From positions 4,094,501 through 4,158,500 of the forward strand of contig JACCIC010000029.1 of NCBI GenBank assembly GCA_018907035.1: a stretch of 64,000 bases of DNA. The letters run 5' to 3'. The stretch comes from Sycobia sp. Sy_11. Its lineage: Eukaryota; Arthropoda; Insecta; Hymenoptera; Epichrysomallidae. The notes beneath the pieces are model-generated. The model worked only from the letters and a program-made list of their open reading frames with translations. It had not been told where the DNA came from and searched no databases. Position numbers and translations under genes: made by a program. This document shows, piece by piece, positions 36,544 through 46,448 of the stretch (position 1 is its first letter; each line of letters begins with the position of its first letter).

Positions 36544-37784
36544 AACCGCCCGAACGGCGGCTGTAGGTGAGAGCGCTCGTGTGAAACCGCGAGTGTTCGG
36601 GCGTGTCCGCGAAACGATACGCGCGAGCCGCGAGGGCGCTGGAAGCGCTGTAGGAAGTAAGAAGTTCGGAACGAACTTCGCATTCTCGTCTTGACCTTCG
36701 TCAATTCGCGTTCTTGAGTTGGCTTTCGTCGTTCGCAGTTCTACTCGTACACCTTTTTCCTTTTCGTCCCCGATGCACCTTTATTCCATCCCGCTGTAGA
36801 ATACCGTGGTTTTTGCCGGTTCGCGATCGTATTGCGAAGTGTAGAGTAAGGTCGCAGTTTTTGCGCCTTTCGCGGGAACGTGTTGCAAGTTTGCCCTCGT
36901 GCACACTCCGTGCGAGCGCATCGGTGTCGACGAGGAGAGGACACGCGGCGACATCCTCGCATCAGCCCCGGACCGTGAGTGTAAGCTTCGAGGAAGCGTG
37001 TACGCGTTACCATACGCGTGCCGTCGTGAGCCAGCGACGCCATTAGCGGCTACGAGCCGCAGCCACGCGCAACCGCGCAAGTCAGCAGGCAGGAGCGAGA
37101 GAGAGAACGCGCGCCCGGTCGCCCTGACATCAGCGACAGCATCAGCGAGCGTCAGCGACCGCACCAGTGAGCGCCAGCGACCGCACCAGTGAGCGCCAGC
37201 GACAGCATCATCGTCGTCGGCGGCAAGTAGCTTTTTGCTTTTATTATCTTGTTTATGTGTGCGTATAGCTAGGTCCTGACCCGCCGCCGCACCCGCGCGC
37301 CGCGATCTGCCGACTGCATAGCTTCGCGGTTCAGCCGTATAATATGTATCTATCGCGCGTAGCATAGTGATTAGTTTTGTAATCCCTTTTATCGTATTGT
37401 ACTGCCGTAAATGCGTTCGCGTATAAATTGTTCGTTAGTATATAATATGTAATGTGGTACCGTTATTCCCACGTGTTTCGTATCGAGAGCGTCCCGTTCC
37501 GTTTCCCCCGTCCCCGTATATGTTAAAGGAGTGCATAATTATCTGAATAATTGATGTAGTGTCGCGGAACCCGCAATCAGTACAAAGTATATGTATCACT
37601 TCATTATTGTAAATAAGTCTGTTTCTACAAATAAACGTTAATATTGTAATAATCTGATAAAATCACCCGCGCGGTTCATTCTCCGTTCCCCGTCCCCTTT
37701 CAGCGGAGTGCACGGCCAGCAGCGTGGAAGAGTCCACACACACACACACGCAAGTGAACCGTAAGTAGTAACCAGATTTCGGGG

Positions 37785-37789
<5 letters not shown>
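36541..37789 (+). mobile_element. LTR-like element Y (putative solo LTR)
   Basis: It starts TGTAACC and ends GGTTATA, an inversion with one mismatch in the terminal CA, and sits between two (AT)n tracts. It is GC-rich, 1249 bp, with CCGCC..GGCGG near the start and an AATAAA near 37631 followed by a terminal segment. Overlapping long frames on both strands at 36700-37365 lack any known domain and are best explained by GC-rich composition. Confidence 0.55.

Positions 37790-37825
<36 letters not shown>
37787..37825. repeat. (AT)n microsatellite between Y and Z
   Basis: An AT tract of about 38 bp joining two LTR-like blocks. Confidence 0.95.
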
Positions 37826-37828
<3 letters not shown>

Positions 37829-39196
37829 GACGAGCGTCACAAGGTGCCCGCGCCGACTTGTCCAGGGAAGAACGACGACGCTCGCGCCATTTCGCGGACA
37901 TGCAGACATTAAGGCGCTCGTGCGCGCCGTCGCGCCTTGTGCTCGGCACGGTCCCCTCCTCTCTGTTCGTCTCGCACACGAACCAAGAGCCAGGCCTCAG
38001 ATTGTTATACAACCACATTGCTGAAGAGATAAGAGACATAAATAAATAAATAAATGAAATGAATAATTAAAATAAATAGATTAAGATAGATAAAAGATGA
38101 TAGAAATAAAAATAATTAAAGAAATAGGATAAGATAGATAGTAAGAGATATAGACATAATAAACTAAAGTATAAATTTGATGATAAGAGGTAGTGAAAAA
38201 TAATCAAATTAATTATAGATAATAGGATAGGGTACATAATAAGAAAAAAATGTTAAAGGCATCAACCGATTTTTCTTGTAACTCCGGATTTGGCACGTCA
38301 CGACCGCGGTCGGCCGTCGCCGGCAGCCACCGAACTTTTCCCCCCTTTTTCCCTCCTTCTTCCCTGCGAGCAGCGAGACGCGCAGCACTCCGCGCTCAAC
38401 CGCCTAGTCGAGAAGTAGTAAAGGAAAAGCAAGAGAGAGAACGACAGAGACTCCGCAGTTGAGTCGAGAAGAAGTAAGAAAAAGCAAGAGAAGAAAGTGA
38501 GAGAGAAGTGTCGGAAAGTAAGGAGAAGAAAGTGAGAGAGAAGTGTCGGAAAGTAAGGAGAAGAAAGCGAGAGATAAGTATTTGAAGTAAAGAAGGGAGT
38601 GAGAGAAGAAGTAAAGAAAGTAAGGGAGCAGAAATAAGAGAAGAAGCAGAACAGAGGTAGAGTAGGAGGTACGGAGAGAAAGAGAGAGAGAGTGAAGCAA
38701 GAAGAAGGAAAACGGGAGAGCCGAGGAAGCTGAGCCGACGAGGAGGGCAGCCACAAGGACCGATCCGGTGAGCTCGGGTGTCGACAGCAGGACGGGCGTC
38801 AGCAGACCGCGAGTATCCTGGTGAGCGGAGCCTTCACCGCGTGTGTTTCCCTGTCCCCCCCTCCCCATCCCTCGACATCCTTCCTCGGGTTCGTTGGGCG
38901 CGTCGGAGCGCGGATCGCGGTCGTGGGGCGTCGGAGCACGCGGACCGGGCGAAAATTAGTTGTGAAAGTTTGGGAAACAAATTGAATGAATAAACGGGGT
39001 GAAGTAAGACTGGAGTGGACGTAGTTTTTTTCTTTCTAAAAATATACTTCCCCTCCCTTTCCAGACCGGCGGGACCCTCTCTGCAGCAAAGGAGGTAAGT
39101 GAGTGGAGGACAAGAATTAAATTTGTTTTGTGTGTGCGCGACCTCATCGGAATTGAAATAAATTTCAACTTTCGGAGAGAAGATCGCGGCATCACA
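37826..39196 (+). mobile_element. LTR-like element Z (putative solo LTR)
   Basis: It opens TGTGACGAGCGTCACA, itself a palindrome, and ends ATCACA, giving TGTGA...TCACA ends. ATATATAT lies on both sides. It is 1371 bp, with a purine-rich centre at about 38410-38700, an AATAAA near 38990 and a further 200 bases before the end. The long minus-strand Ser/Leu/Phe frames at 38298-38868 are shadows of the purine-rich tract. Confidence 0.55.
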
Positions 39197-39270
39197 ATAT
39201 ATATATAAGTAGATAGGCTATAGGCATTCTAGCACATAGGCATTCTGGCACACCTCCCCCCCTTAAAAAT

Positions 39271-39310
39271 TGTGCTATGCCCCCAACTAGGTCACGGGGG
39301 ACATAGCACA
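39271..39310. repeat. GC-rich stem-loop
   Basis: TGTGCTATG plus five C at 39271-39284 pairs with five G, one bulged A and CATAGCACA at 39296-39310, around an 11-base loop. The stem has 14 base pairs. Confidence 0.8.
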
Positions 39311-39545
39311 CTTTACACGCGAGTATACTTTGGGTTCTCTATTAGAGGCGAAGGATGGGTCATTTTTCTTTGTCGGTCCCACGCTTTGTATCTTTTTTCG
39401 ACTCCGTATAACGTAGATGGAAATGGAAAACGGAGTGACTGTGAAAACTTAATATGTAAGCATTATATTTTAGAAAAGGTAGCGCCTTCTCGGGAGGAGC
39501 ATGAGAGAGGGTCGGAGTAGAGGCCAAACACGTGCGCCTCTTTTC

Positions 39546-39752
39546 ATTTATTATATCGATTGAGGTTTACCCAATCAATCAATGTAATCCTCTTACCGGT
39601 GATGGTTATGAATGGCTATTGTTATAGCGAACACCTGGTGAACATCAGGCCTCTAGTTCATGTTATACGGATCGAGGTTGCCTCATTAATTAATATAATC
39701 CGCTGACCGTCTATGGCTATGGGCTGTGAAAGACCATTGTTGTAGCAACCAC
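39546..39752. repeat. Two-unit imperfect direct repeat
   Basis: Units at about 39546-39634 and 39661-39752 share, in order, TTATA, GATTGAGGTT or GATCGAGGTT, AAT(C/T)AAT, TAATCC, ACCG, ATGGCTAT or a near match, and ATTGTT(A/G)TAGC. They lie upstream of the CCAAT-box region. Confidence 0.6.
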
Positions 39753-39888
39753 TATATACTGAAAGCGAGATATTTTTCTTCTCGATTTTCACGATTTCGG
39801 TAGAGTGTAAAATCAACGCGTTATTTCCCATTTATAAAAAGGATATACGCAAAAGGAGGGACTTGATGGACTGAATATGAACTTTCGA

Positions 39889-40130
39889 CCAATGAGGAAT
39901 ATTATACGCCTCAGGGGGGCTGAGAGGGAGGACTTAACAAATTTTTTTTTGATCTTTCTGTAAGCTATGATGGTATAAGGGGAGGAGAAAAATTTTGTTC
40001 CTCCACCAATAAGGAAAATTTTTTGTCATCAATATGGAATTTTTTTGACCAATAGAAAAGATTCTTCCTAAAGGCTAGCACTAGAAAACTGCATAAAAGC
40101 GGAATCACGGATAGACTTTTCATCTTAGTC
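39889..40130 (+). promoter_or_regulatory. Promoter with CCAAT boxes, TATA box and initiator
   Basis: CCAAT occurs at 39889, 40006 and 40049. A CATAAAAG TATA box is at 40092-40099, and a TCATCTTAGTC initiator-like start lies about 27 bases further on. The ATG follows at 40171. Repeated CCAAT boxes before a TATA box are typical of, though not unique to, histone-type genes. Confidence 0.6.
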
Positions 40131-40170
40131 TGCTTGCATTTCTCCAAGAGTTTTTTCTGAAGCCTTGAAA

Positions 40171-40611
40171 ATGAGAGTGGCTCTAAATTCGGACGCCCGC
40201 ACCATCACCAGCACCGACGCCAGCACCAACGCCAGCACCAACGCCAGCACCAGCACCAGCAGTCGGAACGGTAACGGTAGCGGCAACGGCAACGGCAACG
40301 GCAACAGCAACAGCAGCGGCAGCGGGAAGAGGCTACAAGCCGTGGAGAAGGCTCCCCGCAACCGTCACACCACCAAAGGACGCTATAACAAGTTGATGTA
40401 CTTGTTCGGGGAAGAGGTGCTGAGAAGGTCGACAACGCTGATCCCGATTGCGGCAGCCTCCTTGGCGATGCCAGTTACGCCCTGCCTGGAGAGATGCCGA
40501 TCGGTCAATCGACGTCAAGCTTCCGATGATGGGAGAAGCATGCATAAAAAACTGCTGCAGATGGCAGATACCATTCTGCAGGCTGCAAAAATTGCGGCCA
40601 AAAAACAATAA
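40171..40611 (+). CDS. Small basic low-complexity protein, function unknown
   Basis: A single-exon frame of 146 residues from the ATG at 40171 (MRVALNSDART). Residues about 13-52 are a Ser, Thr, Asn and Gly tract built from short DNA repeats (STNASTNAST, then GNGNGNGNSNSSGSG). From residue 53 the sequence becomes basic (GKRLQAVEKAPRNRHTTKGRYNK) and then more complex (LMYLFGEEVLRRSTTL, PCLERCR). It ends in a Lys- and Ala-rich helix-like tail (MHKKLLQMADTILQAAKIAAKKQ). I see no signal peptide, membrane segment or known domain. A nucleic-acid or chromatin role is a guess from charge and promoter type only. It could also be a chance frame in GC-rich DNA, but the full set of promoter and poly(A) signals argues for a gene. 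Confidence 0.55.
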   Translation: MRVALNSDARTITSTDASTNASTNASTSTSSRNGNGSGNGNGNGNSNSSGSGKRLQAVEKAPRNRHTTKGRYNKLMYLFGEEVLRRSTTLIPIAAASLAMPVTPCLERCRSVNRRQASDDGRSMHKKLLQMADTILQAAKIAAKKQ

Positions 40612-40613
40612 CA

Positions 40614-40619
40614 AATAAA
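40614..40619 (+). promoter_or_regulatory. Polyadenylation signal of the small basic-protein gene
   Basis: AATAAA three bases after the stop codon. It implies a very short 3' UTR running into the GT repeat. Confidence 0.5.
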
Positions 40620-40631
40620 ATTAATATAAAT

Positions 40632-40735
<104 letters not shown>

Positions 40736-40796
40736 CATGTCAAAAGTGGGACGAGGAATATAATTATTTGATGGAAGACGAAAGCCCATCAAAATA

Positions 40797-41646
40797 CGAG
40801 GGTGGATTGATAAGTTTCCGGTCTGACCAAGAGATGGCGCCACAAGGTCCACCTTGAGGTGGCGTTCTATAGTACCATCCTTAGATAGCTTGTAGCTATA
40901 GTTTCAGTCCGATCGCCATGTAACTTAGGGGTTGAGAGCACGCTGAACAAGACGCCTCTGTGTTTTTCGTAAAAATGGAAAAGCTGGAAAATCGTGCTGT
41001 CATCAAATACTTTTATTTGAAGGGGTTAACACCAAAAGAAATTATAGAACAGATGGACTCAAACACTGGGGACATCCTCCCCATCATATTCAAACGTTAA
41101 GCAGTGGGTTTCCGAATTTAAAAAGGATCGTGTGTGCACCTCTGATGAGCCTCGCTCAGGATGCCCCATTGAGGTCACAACTCCAGATATGATCGAAAAA
41201 ATCCATCAAATAGTGCTGAAAGAATAGTTCAAAGTGCATGAGAAAGCTGAGACCTGTAAGATGTCATATGAACGCGTACAAAATATTTTGCACCAACATT
41301 TGTATGTAGAAAAGCTCTGTGCAAGATGGGTGCCGCATTTGCTAACAGTCGACCAAAAATTGGTTTAACCAAACAACAGTCTAAACAGTGGATTGGACCA
41401 AGGGAACTAACTCCAAAGAAGGCAAAAACAATTTTTTCGGCGAACAAGGTTATAGCTACTGTTTATTGGGATGCAAGAGGTATTATATACATTGATTACC
41501 TTCAGTCTATAGAGATGGCATTACTAGACCAGAACACCACTATGAGAAATGTACCAGCCTTGGAGAGATTATGTTGAAAAATAAAAAAAAAATTCAAAAA
41601 ACGTTGTTTTTCTTGGTCAGGCCGGAAACTTATCAATTCACCCTCG
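40797..41646 (+). mobile_element. Internally deleted mariner
   Basis: The ends are inverted repeats around GATAAGTTTCCGG and CTTGGTCAG, with TA on both sides. Plus-strand pieces are MEKLENRAVIKYFYLKGLTPKEI, KKDRVCTSDEPRSGCPIEV and KMSYERVQNILHQH. After a frameshift come QQSKQWIGPRELTPKKAKTI and YWDARGIIYIDYLQ, then a jump to the C-terminal end. The region with the second and third aspartates is deleted (850 bp in total). It is a different mariner lineage from the intact copy. Confidence 0.85.
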
Positions 41647-41800
41647 TACATCGAACGCTCGTGCATAGCCTCATATTATTTATACTAAAGCGTCTTGCTA
41701 TACTATATTTATCTTAGTATACTATTTAGAAGCTTAGTGCTCAACTTTTGCTACAGTTTGGGCAGCCTTAGTGCTGAAATTTTTGCCGTGTATTTACTAT

Positions 41801-41803
<3 letters not shown>

Positions 41804-41893
<90 letters not shown>
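41804..41893. repeat. (AT)n(AG)n microsatellite
   Basis: About 45 bp of AT followed by about 44 bp of AG. Confidence 0.95.
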
Positions 41894-41897
<4 letters not shown>

Positions 41898-42040
41898 TGT
41901 TTGTGACTATTTTCTATAGTTACACACGGAGTTTCATCTTAAAAACTCCTTTTTAGCCAAAAATACCTGCGGAAAACGATTCCTTAGGTCATAAATGGTA
42001 AATATGCTTTGGAAAATTATCAAGAAAGAAGTGACTAAAT

Positions 42041-42190
42041 CATGTTTTTCATTGATTGAAAATTCGAAATTTTAATTTAGAAGTAAATAGTGTAGCGGCC
42101 CGCCATGCCGGCGGATTCTCAAACTCGCCTTCGTGGCGCTACCGCGCCACTTGACCATTCATCTGAACTGGCCTGGTATTAATACTTTAA
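42041..42190. repeat. Direct repeat partner of 44077-44225
   Basis: It shares TTGATTGAAAATT(C/T)GAAAT, AAGTAAAT, TTCTCAAA and CCATTCAT- or ACATTCAT-like words, in order, with the second stretch. This copy is GC-richer in the middle. Confidence 0.5.
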
Positions 42191-44076
42191 GCGGACTACT
42201 TTGAGTTGATGCTCGTGATTCAAGACGCCACCTAGTGGCCGCTGATAAAACAGACTGAAAAAACTGTAAACTTATTTTAATAATGTAAACTAAATGATTT
42301 TCAATAAAAAACATAGCCTATGTCCTTCCGAAAATAATATAGAATCTAAAAAAAAAATTTAGATTAGAAAAATTTGGAATGAAAAATCCTGATGTATCAG
42401 ATGATTTATTGGATTATAATTGTATCTGAGGGCTTTAGGAAAATTTCATTTCTAGAAGAATTGTTGAAATTAGTATATGTGTAGTAACTATGTGAAAAGA
42501 GAATGTAAATATTCAGATTTAAACAGTATGGTTGGATCCAGAGCACCTAAAGCGATGAAGTTCAAGTATGGGATAAATAGTTGTAATCACTATCAATAAC
42601 TAATATCAATAATAATTATCATAATAATTAGATGCCTGCGATAGATCTATCGCTAGAGCGAAGTATTTATAACTTGATGATCCGAACTCAAGTCCCGGTC
42701 TCCGCCGAGTTACATAAACACCATTGTAAAAATTTCTACCTGCTTTGTTTACAAACACATCATAGACCTGCGTTAAAGATTTCCACCAGATTTGGGGTCA
42801 TAACTATAGTAACATTAAATAACATAAAAAAATAAAATCATAAAAATTAATATCATTAATCTTTATAATAAACACCTTTTTGAAGCATTATAATTGGCCT
42901 CAATATTATCCTTCTTATTAAAGCAATAATAATAATTCATACATTTATATTGATGTAATTTTATGATCTAATGTGATTGTGACAAAATTATGCTATTAGT
43001 TGTCATCTATATAGACGATATGGGATAATTGACCTGTTGATTTTAGACAATCTTATCATGTAATTGCAAAAATTTTTTGTCTATTTGTAAAGTCCTTTTG
43101 TAAAAAAAATTTTCATAAATTGCTGCTTAAGAGAGTCAGTTCTGTCACAAGACGTTCATTCAACAATAGACGATCAGGTTGAACCTTAATAGTCCATAAC
43201 TATAATATGCTATCAAAATAACTTGCATATTTGAAATTGTATTTTAGAAAAATTGTCCTAGTGCTTTAGTACATTCCGGTTTCCTATAATATGTCCATGG
43301 ATTAAAAAAACTTTTCCTACTTATTTTGATTCATAGAAAGCAAATTCAGAAGCTTATTTTATTATAAAAAACGTTGTTTAAATTTCAATTATTTATAAAA
43401 ATGGACAGCAATTAAAATTTCATTGTAGAGTATTTTTTTGCTAAACATATAGAACATTTTAAGCTGTCAAGCTTATACTTAAGGTATACTTCTAGTATGT
43501 ATATTCAAAAAATTAGAATTTTTTAACGAACTAATCACTATTTTTAGGAATTTTTTATACTTCTAAAATCATAATGAAAATTTTTTGAGATTTCATTCTG
43601 ATATTTTCTTCTGCAACCTTATTGAACCAGTTTGACTTATTTTAGTCCAAAAATTTTCTAGATAAATAAAGTATTGACAACAAGCATTTGAAGTTTAACA
43701 ATATACGTTTAAAATAAAAATTAAAAAACATTTATCATTTTTAATACGTGTTTCAAAATAGGAAAAAGAACTATTGGTTCGGAATATGAAAATATATAGT
43801 AAATACAAACAAACCTCTCTTTCAAATTTAATAAATATTTCAAAAAAAGAAGTTAACATGTAATATCCGAGACAAACAATTAGACTTTGAATTAATTAAT
43901 TTTTTGTTATTACTTGCATATTGGCGCATACTGGGTTTTTAGGCAGCAGAGTCTATTTTTGTTTTCAAAATAGCATTTAATAATAATTTTTTGGGTCATT
44001 TTTCGAAAATAAATGCACTAATACTATGAATACTCTGTAAATACGAACATAGGGTACAGTGCAGCGATTAATGATT
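42191..44076. other. Non-coding spacer
   Basis: AT-rich and without a supportable gene. A small GC-richer patch at 42630-42800 gives a 67-residue frame with no recognisable features. Confidence 0.5.
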
Positions 44077-44225
44077 AATGTATGTTCGTTGATTGAAAAT
44101 TTGAAATATGCGAAGTACCAAATAAAAAGTAAATTGTAAAGCGCGGGAATGTTTCTCAAATTTAACTTAATGCCGATATCGCGTCACTGACTTAACATTC
44201 ATGCAAAGTGTCTTTCATCATAATG
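44077..44225. repeat. Direct repeat partner of 42041-42190
   Basis: A diverged second copy of the same unit about 2 kb downstream. I see no terminal repeats or coding sequence. Confidence 0.5.
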
Positions 44226-45321
44226 GAACAATAGACCACATAGATTAATGCTCTTAAGTTATTATTGATATACAAGCACGATTTACAAATACAGCTCACC
44301 TGTATTCATTGAATAAAGTTAATCATTCGAAAAATGGAATTATAAATATATATACTAACTATTATTGATAGATTTAAAATATGCATGTTTTATAACGATT
44401 AACCTAGGTCGAGAAAGTAAAATTGGTATCAGGGAGATTCTAATACTGTAAATTACAAAATATCTCCACGAATAAGATTTATTTTGTATTTGTATTGGGG
44501 AATAAATAGCACCAAACACATAATTGATATTGCATATTTCTCATAAAATTAAACTTGAAAATCTTCTGATTAGGATATTACGCACTGTAGATTTTTCGTG
44601 GATAATATTACTTTTATAAGGAAAAAAATTCGACGGAGTATCAAAATGATAATGTGATCTACAATTCATGTTTGAAACAGTTTTTATAATTTGTAATATT
44701 TTTTATCATAGACTTGCAAGACCATAATTTCTATGACTTTTTTATGTTTTTTTTACCATTCAATTCTTGTTGGAAAATAAGTTGCAAAATAATGAAAATC
44801 AGTAAGAGACCTTTTAATACAATTTTACATCCAATGAGATTTAATAACCATTATTGTTCTCGTAGCTTTTTTCTACAATTTACTGCCCAATCTATAGTAC
44901 TTACTGTTTATTAAATCAAGATTATACTAGCTCGAGTACTTAAAAGAAAGACTGCTGGAAATTTATTTATTTAATTGAAATATATATCGACCAATATTAG
45001 TCCTTTTATGATAGCAATTGTAAATAGATATAATAACTTTACAAAATAAAATTTAAATTAGTGTAACTGGTGCAACGATATGAGGAATAAATATTCATAA
45101 ATATTTTTATTAAGATCTAATGAGTAATATCAAGGATTATATTAAAGATTCTTCATTACCTTTACTATACCAAGGGAAATTTTTTAATGAAATAGATTAC
45201 TTATAAAAAATAATTTACAATAATAACACAATAGAAATAGTTTTTAAATGAATTAAACTTATATATTATTTCTGTTTCTTAATATTATTTCATTCAAAAA
45301 TATTACATAAAAATTATGATC

Positions 45322-45579
45322 TTTAATATATACAACCTTCACAACAATTTTTATTTTTCAAGCCGTTATTTTTCTTCAACGACATAAAAAAATCGATGTT
45401 AAACCAGCACACAAAATGTCATGATTATATATGAAAATATATTACCAATGTTTTTGAAAACATATATTGTAACTTTACAGTAAATATTATGAATTTTCAT
45501 ATGTATAGGTATTATTGCTAATTACATTTTATTTATAGCAGCATTTAATATACATAAATATTTCAAAATCGTTTATCAT
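45322..45579 (+). promoter_or_regulatory. Conserved upstream block of alternative exon 1a of gene C
   Basis: It matches the blocks before the signal exons of B, C (1b) and D in the words TTTAATATATACAACCTTCA, TTTTTGAAAACA and GTATAGGTATT. The order is the same and the spacing to the ATG is similar. Confidence 0.55.
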
Positions 45580-45631
45580 ATGGCAAGTTTCACATTTATT
45601 CTAATTTCAATTGGCCTGTTAGTTAATTGTG
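45580..45631 (+). CDS. Alternative first exon 1a of gene C (signal peptide)
   Basis: 17 codons (MASFTFILISIGLLVNC) plus one base, then GTATAT, a weaker donor than GTAAGT. The phase matches exon 2 at 50301, so splicing would give a shorter signal peptide on the same mature protein. It could equally be a fading duplicate of exon 1b. Confidence 0.5.
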
Positions 45632-46036
45632 GTATATTCGATTTTTCTATACATTAAATATTGATTCTGAAAACGAATAAAAGAACTTCAGACACCTTTT
45701 AACAAATTTATATTAAATTTGACGAATGTTGACAAGCCTATTTCCGGCAGGTCAATTTATTCTATAATATTTTTTATAAATGATACAAACTACACAAGTA
45801 TAAATTATTTATAAAATATTTTCAGAATTTTCCTCAGTTTGTTATTTTTAGACGTTTATCAACTGAAAATCTATCTCTTACATTTAAATACTATAACAAA
45901 ATGTGACAAAAATTATCGAGGGTAATACATAGTGAATAGTATTAAAGAATACATTAAATTCTTTCATAAATAATGCCGTATGAAAAAGGCCACTTTTCTA
46001 AAAAAATAAATCATTTATAAAGAATAGCAATAGAAA

Positions 46037-46387
46037 TCATCTTTGATTCAATTAAATTCATAACATTTCTTGTTATGAATCATTTTAGAAAACACTGTAT
46101 AATTTAATAATAGACGTCTAATACAATCTTTAATAGATACAGCCTTGATGAAAAAAAAATTTACTTCACAATATTTATTTTTCATTAAAAATATAGAGAG
46201 AAGACCAATTGTAACGATTACACAAAAATTTCATGAATATGTATAAAAATATATTACAATTATTTTTGAATATAATTATCTTTATATTTCTGGTTACAGT
46301 TACTAATGTTTGTACACGCGTAGGTATTGTTACTAATTAGTTTTTATTTGTCACAGTGTTTATTGGATAGGATTTATATATTGTAAA
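46037..46387 (+). promoter_or_regulatory. Conserved upstream block of exon 1b of gene C
   Basis: The closest match is to 17883-18244 of gene B. CTTTGATTCAATTAAATTCA, AACACTGTATAATTT and AATATTTATTTTTCATT occur in order before the ATG. Confidence 0.6.
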
Positions 46388-46448
46388 ATGGTTTACTACA
46401 TTTGTTTCGCATTTATTATAATTTTAAATTCTCTATCAGCTAATTGTG
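46388..46448 (+). CDS. Gene C exon 1b: signal peptide
   Basis: 20 codons (hydrophobic core FAFIIIL, ending SLSANC) plus one base before a GTATGT donor. Confidence 0.75.

Larger units (their letters stand above)
39197..39880. other. GC-richer spacer with repeats upstream of the small basic-protein gene
   Basis: It holds a doubled word TAGGCATTCT(A/G)GCACA at about 39224-39252, a hairpin at 39271-39310 and a two-unit direct repeat at 39546-39752. No gene was recognised. Confidence 0.5.

Noticed and set aside
36700..37365. Overlapping frames of 97-194 codons on both strands in block Y
   Set aside because: GC-rich DNA has few stop codons. The frames overlap on both strands, lack motifs and lie inside an LTR-like block.
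38298..38868. 152- and 154-residue minus-strand frames in block Z
   Set aside because: Ser/Leu/Phe-rich translation of a GAGA-type tract; no start context, motif or splice signals.
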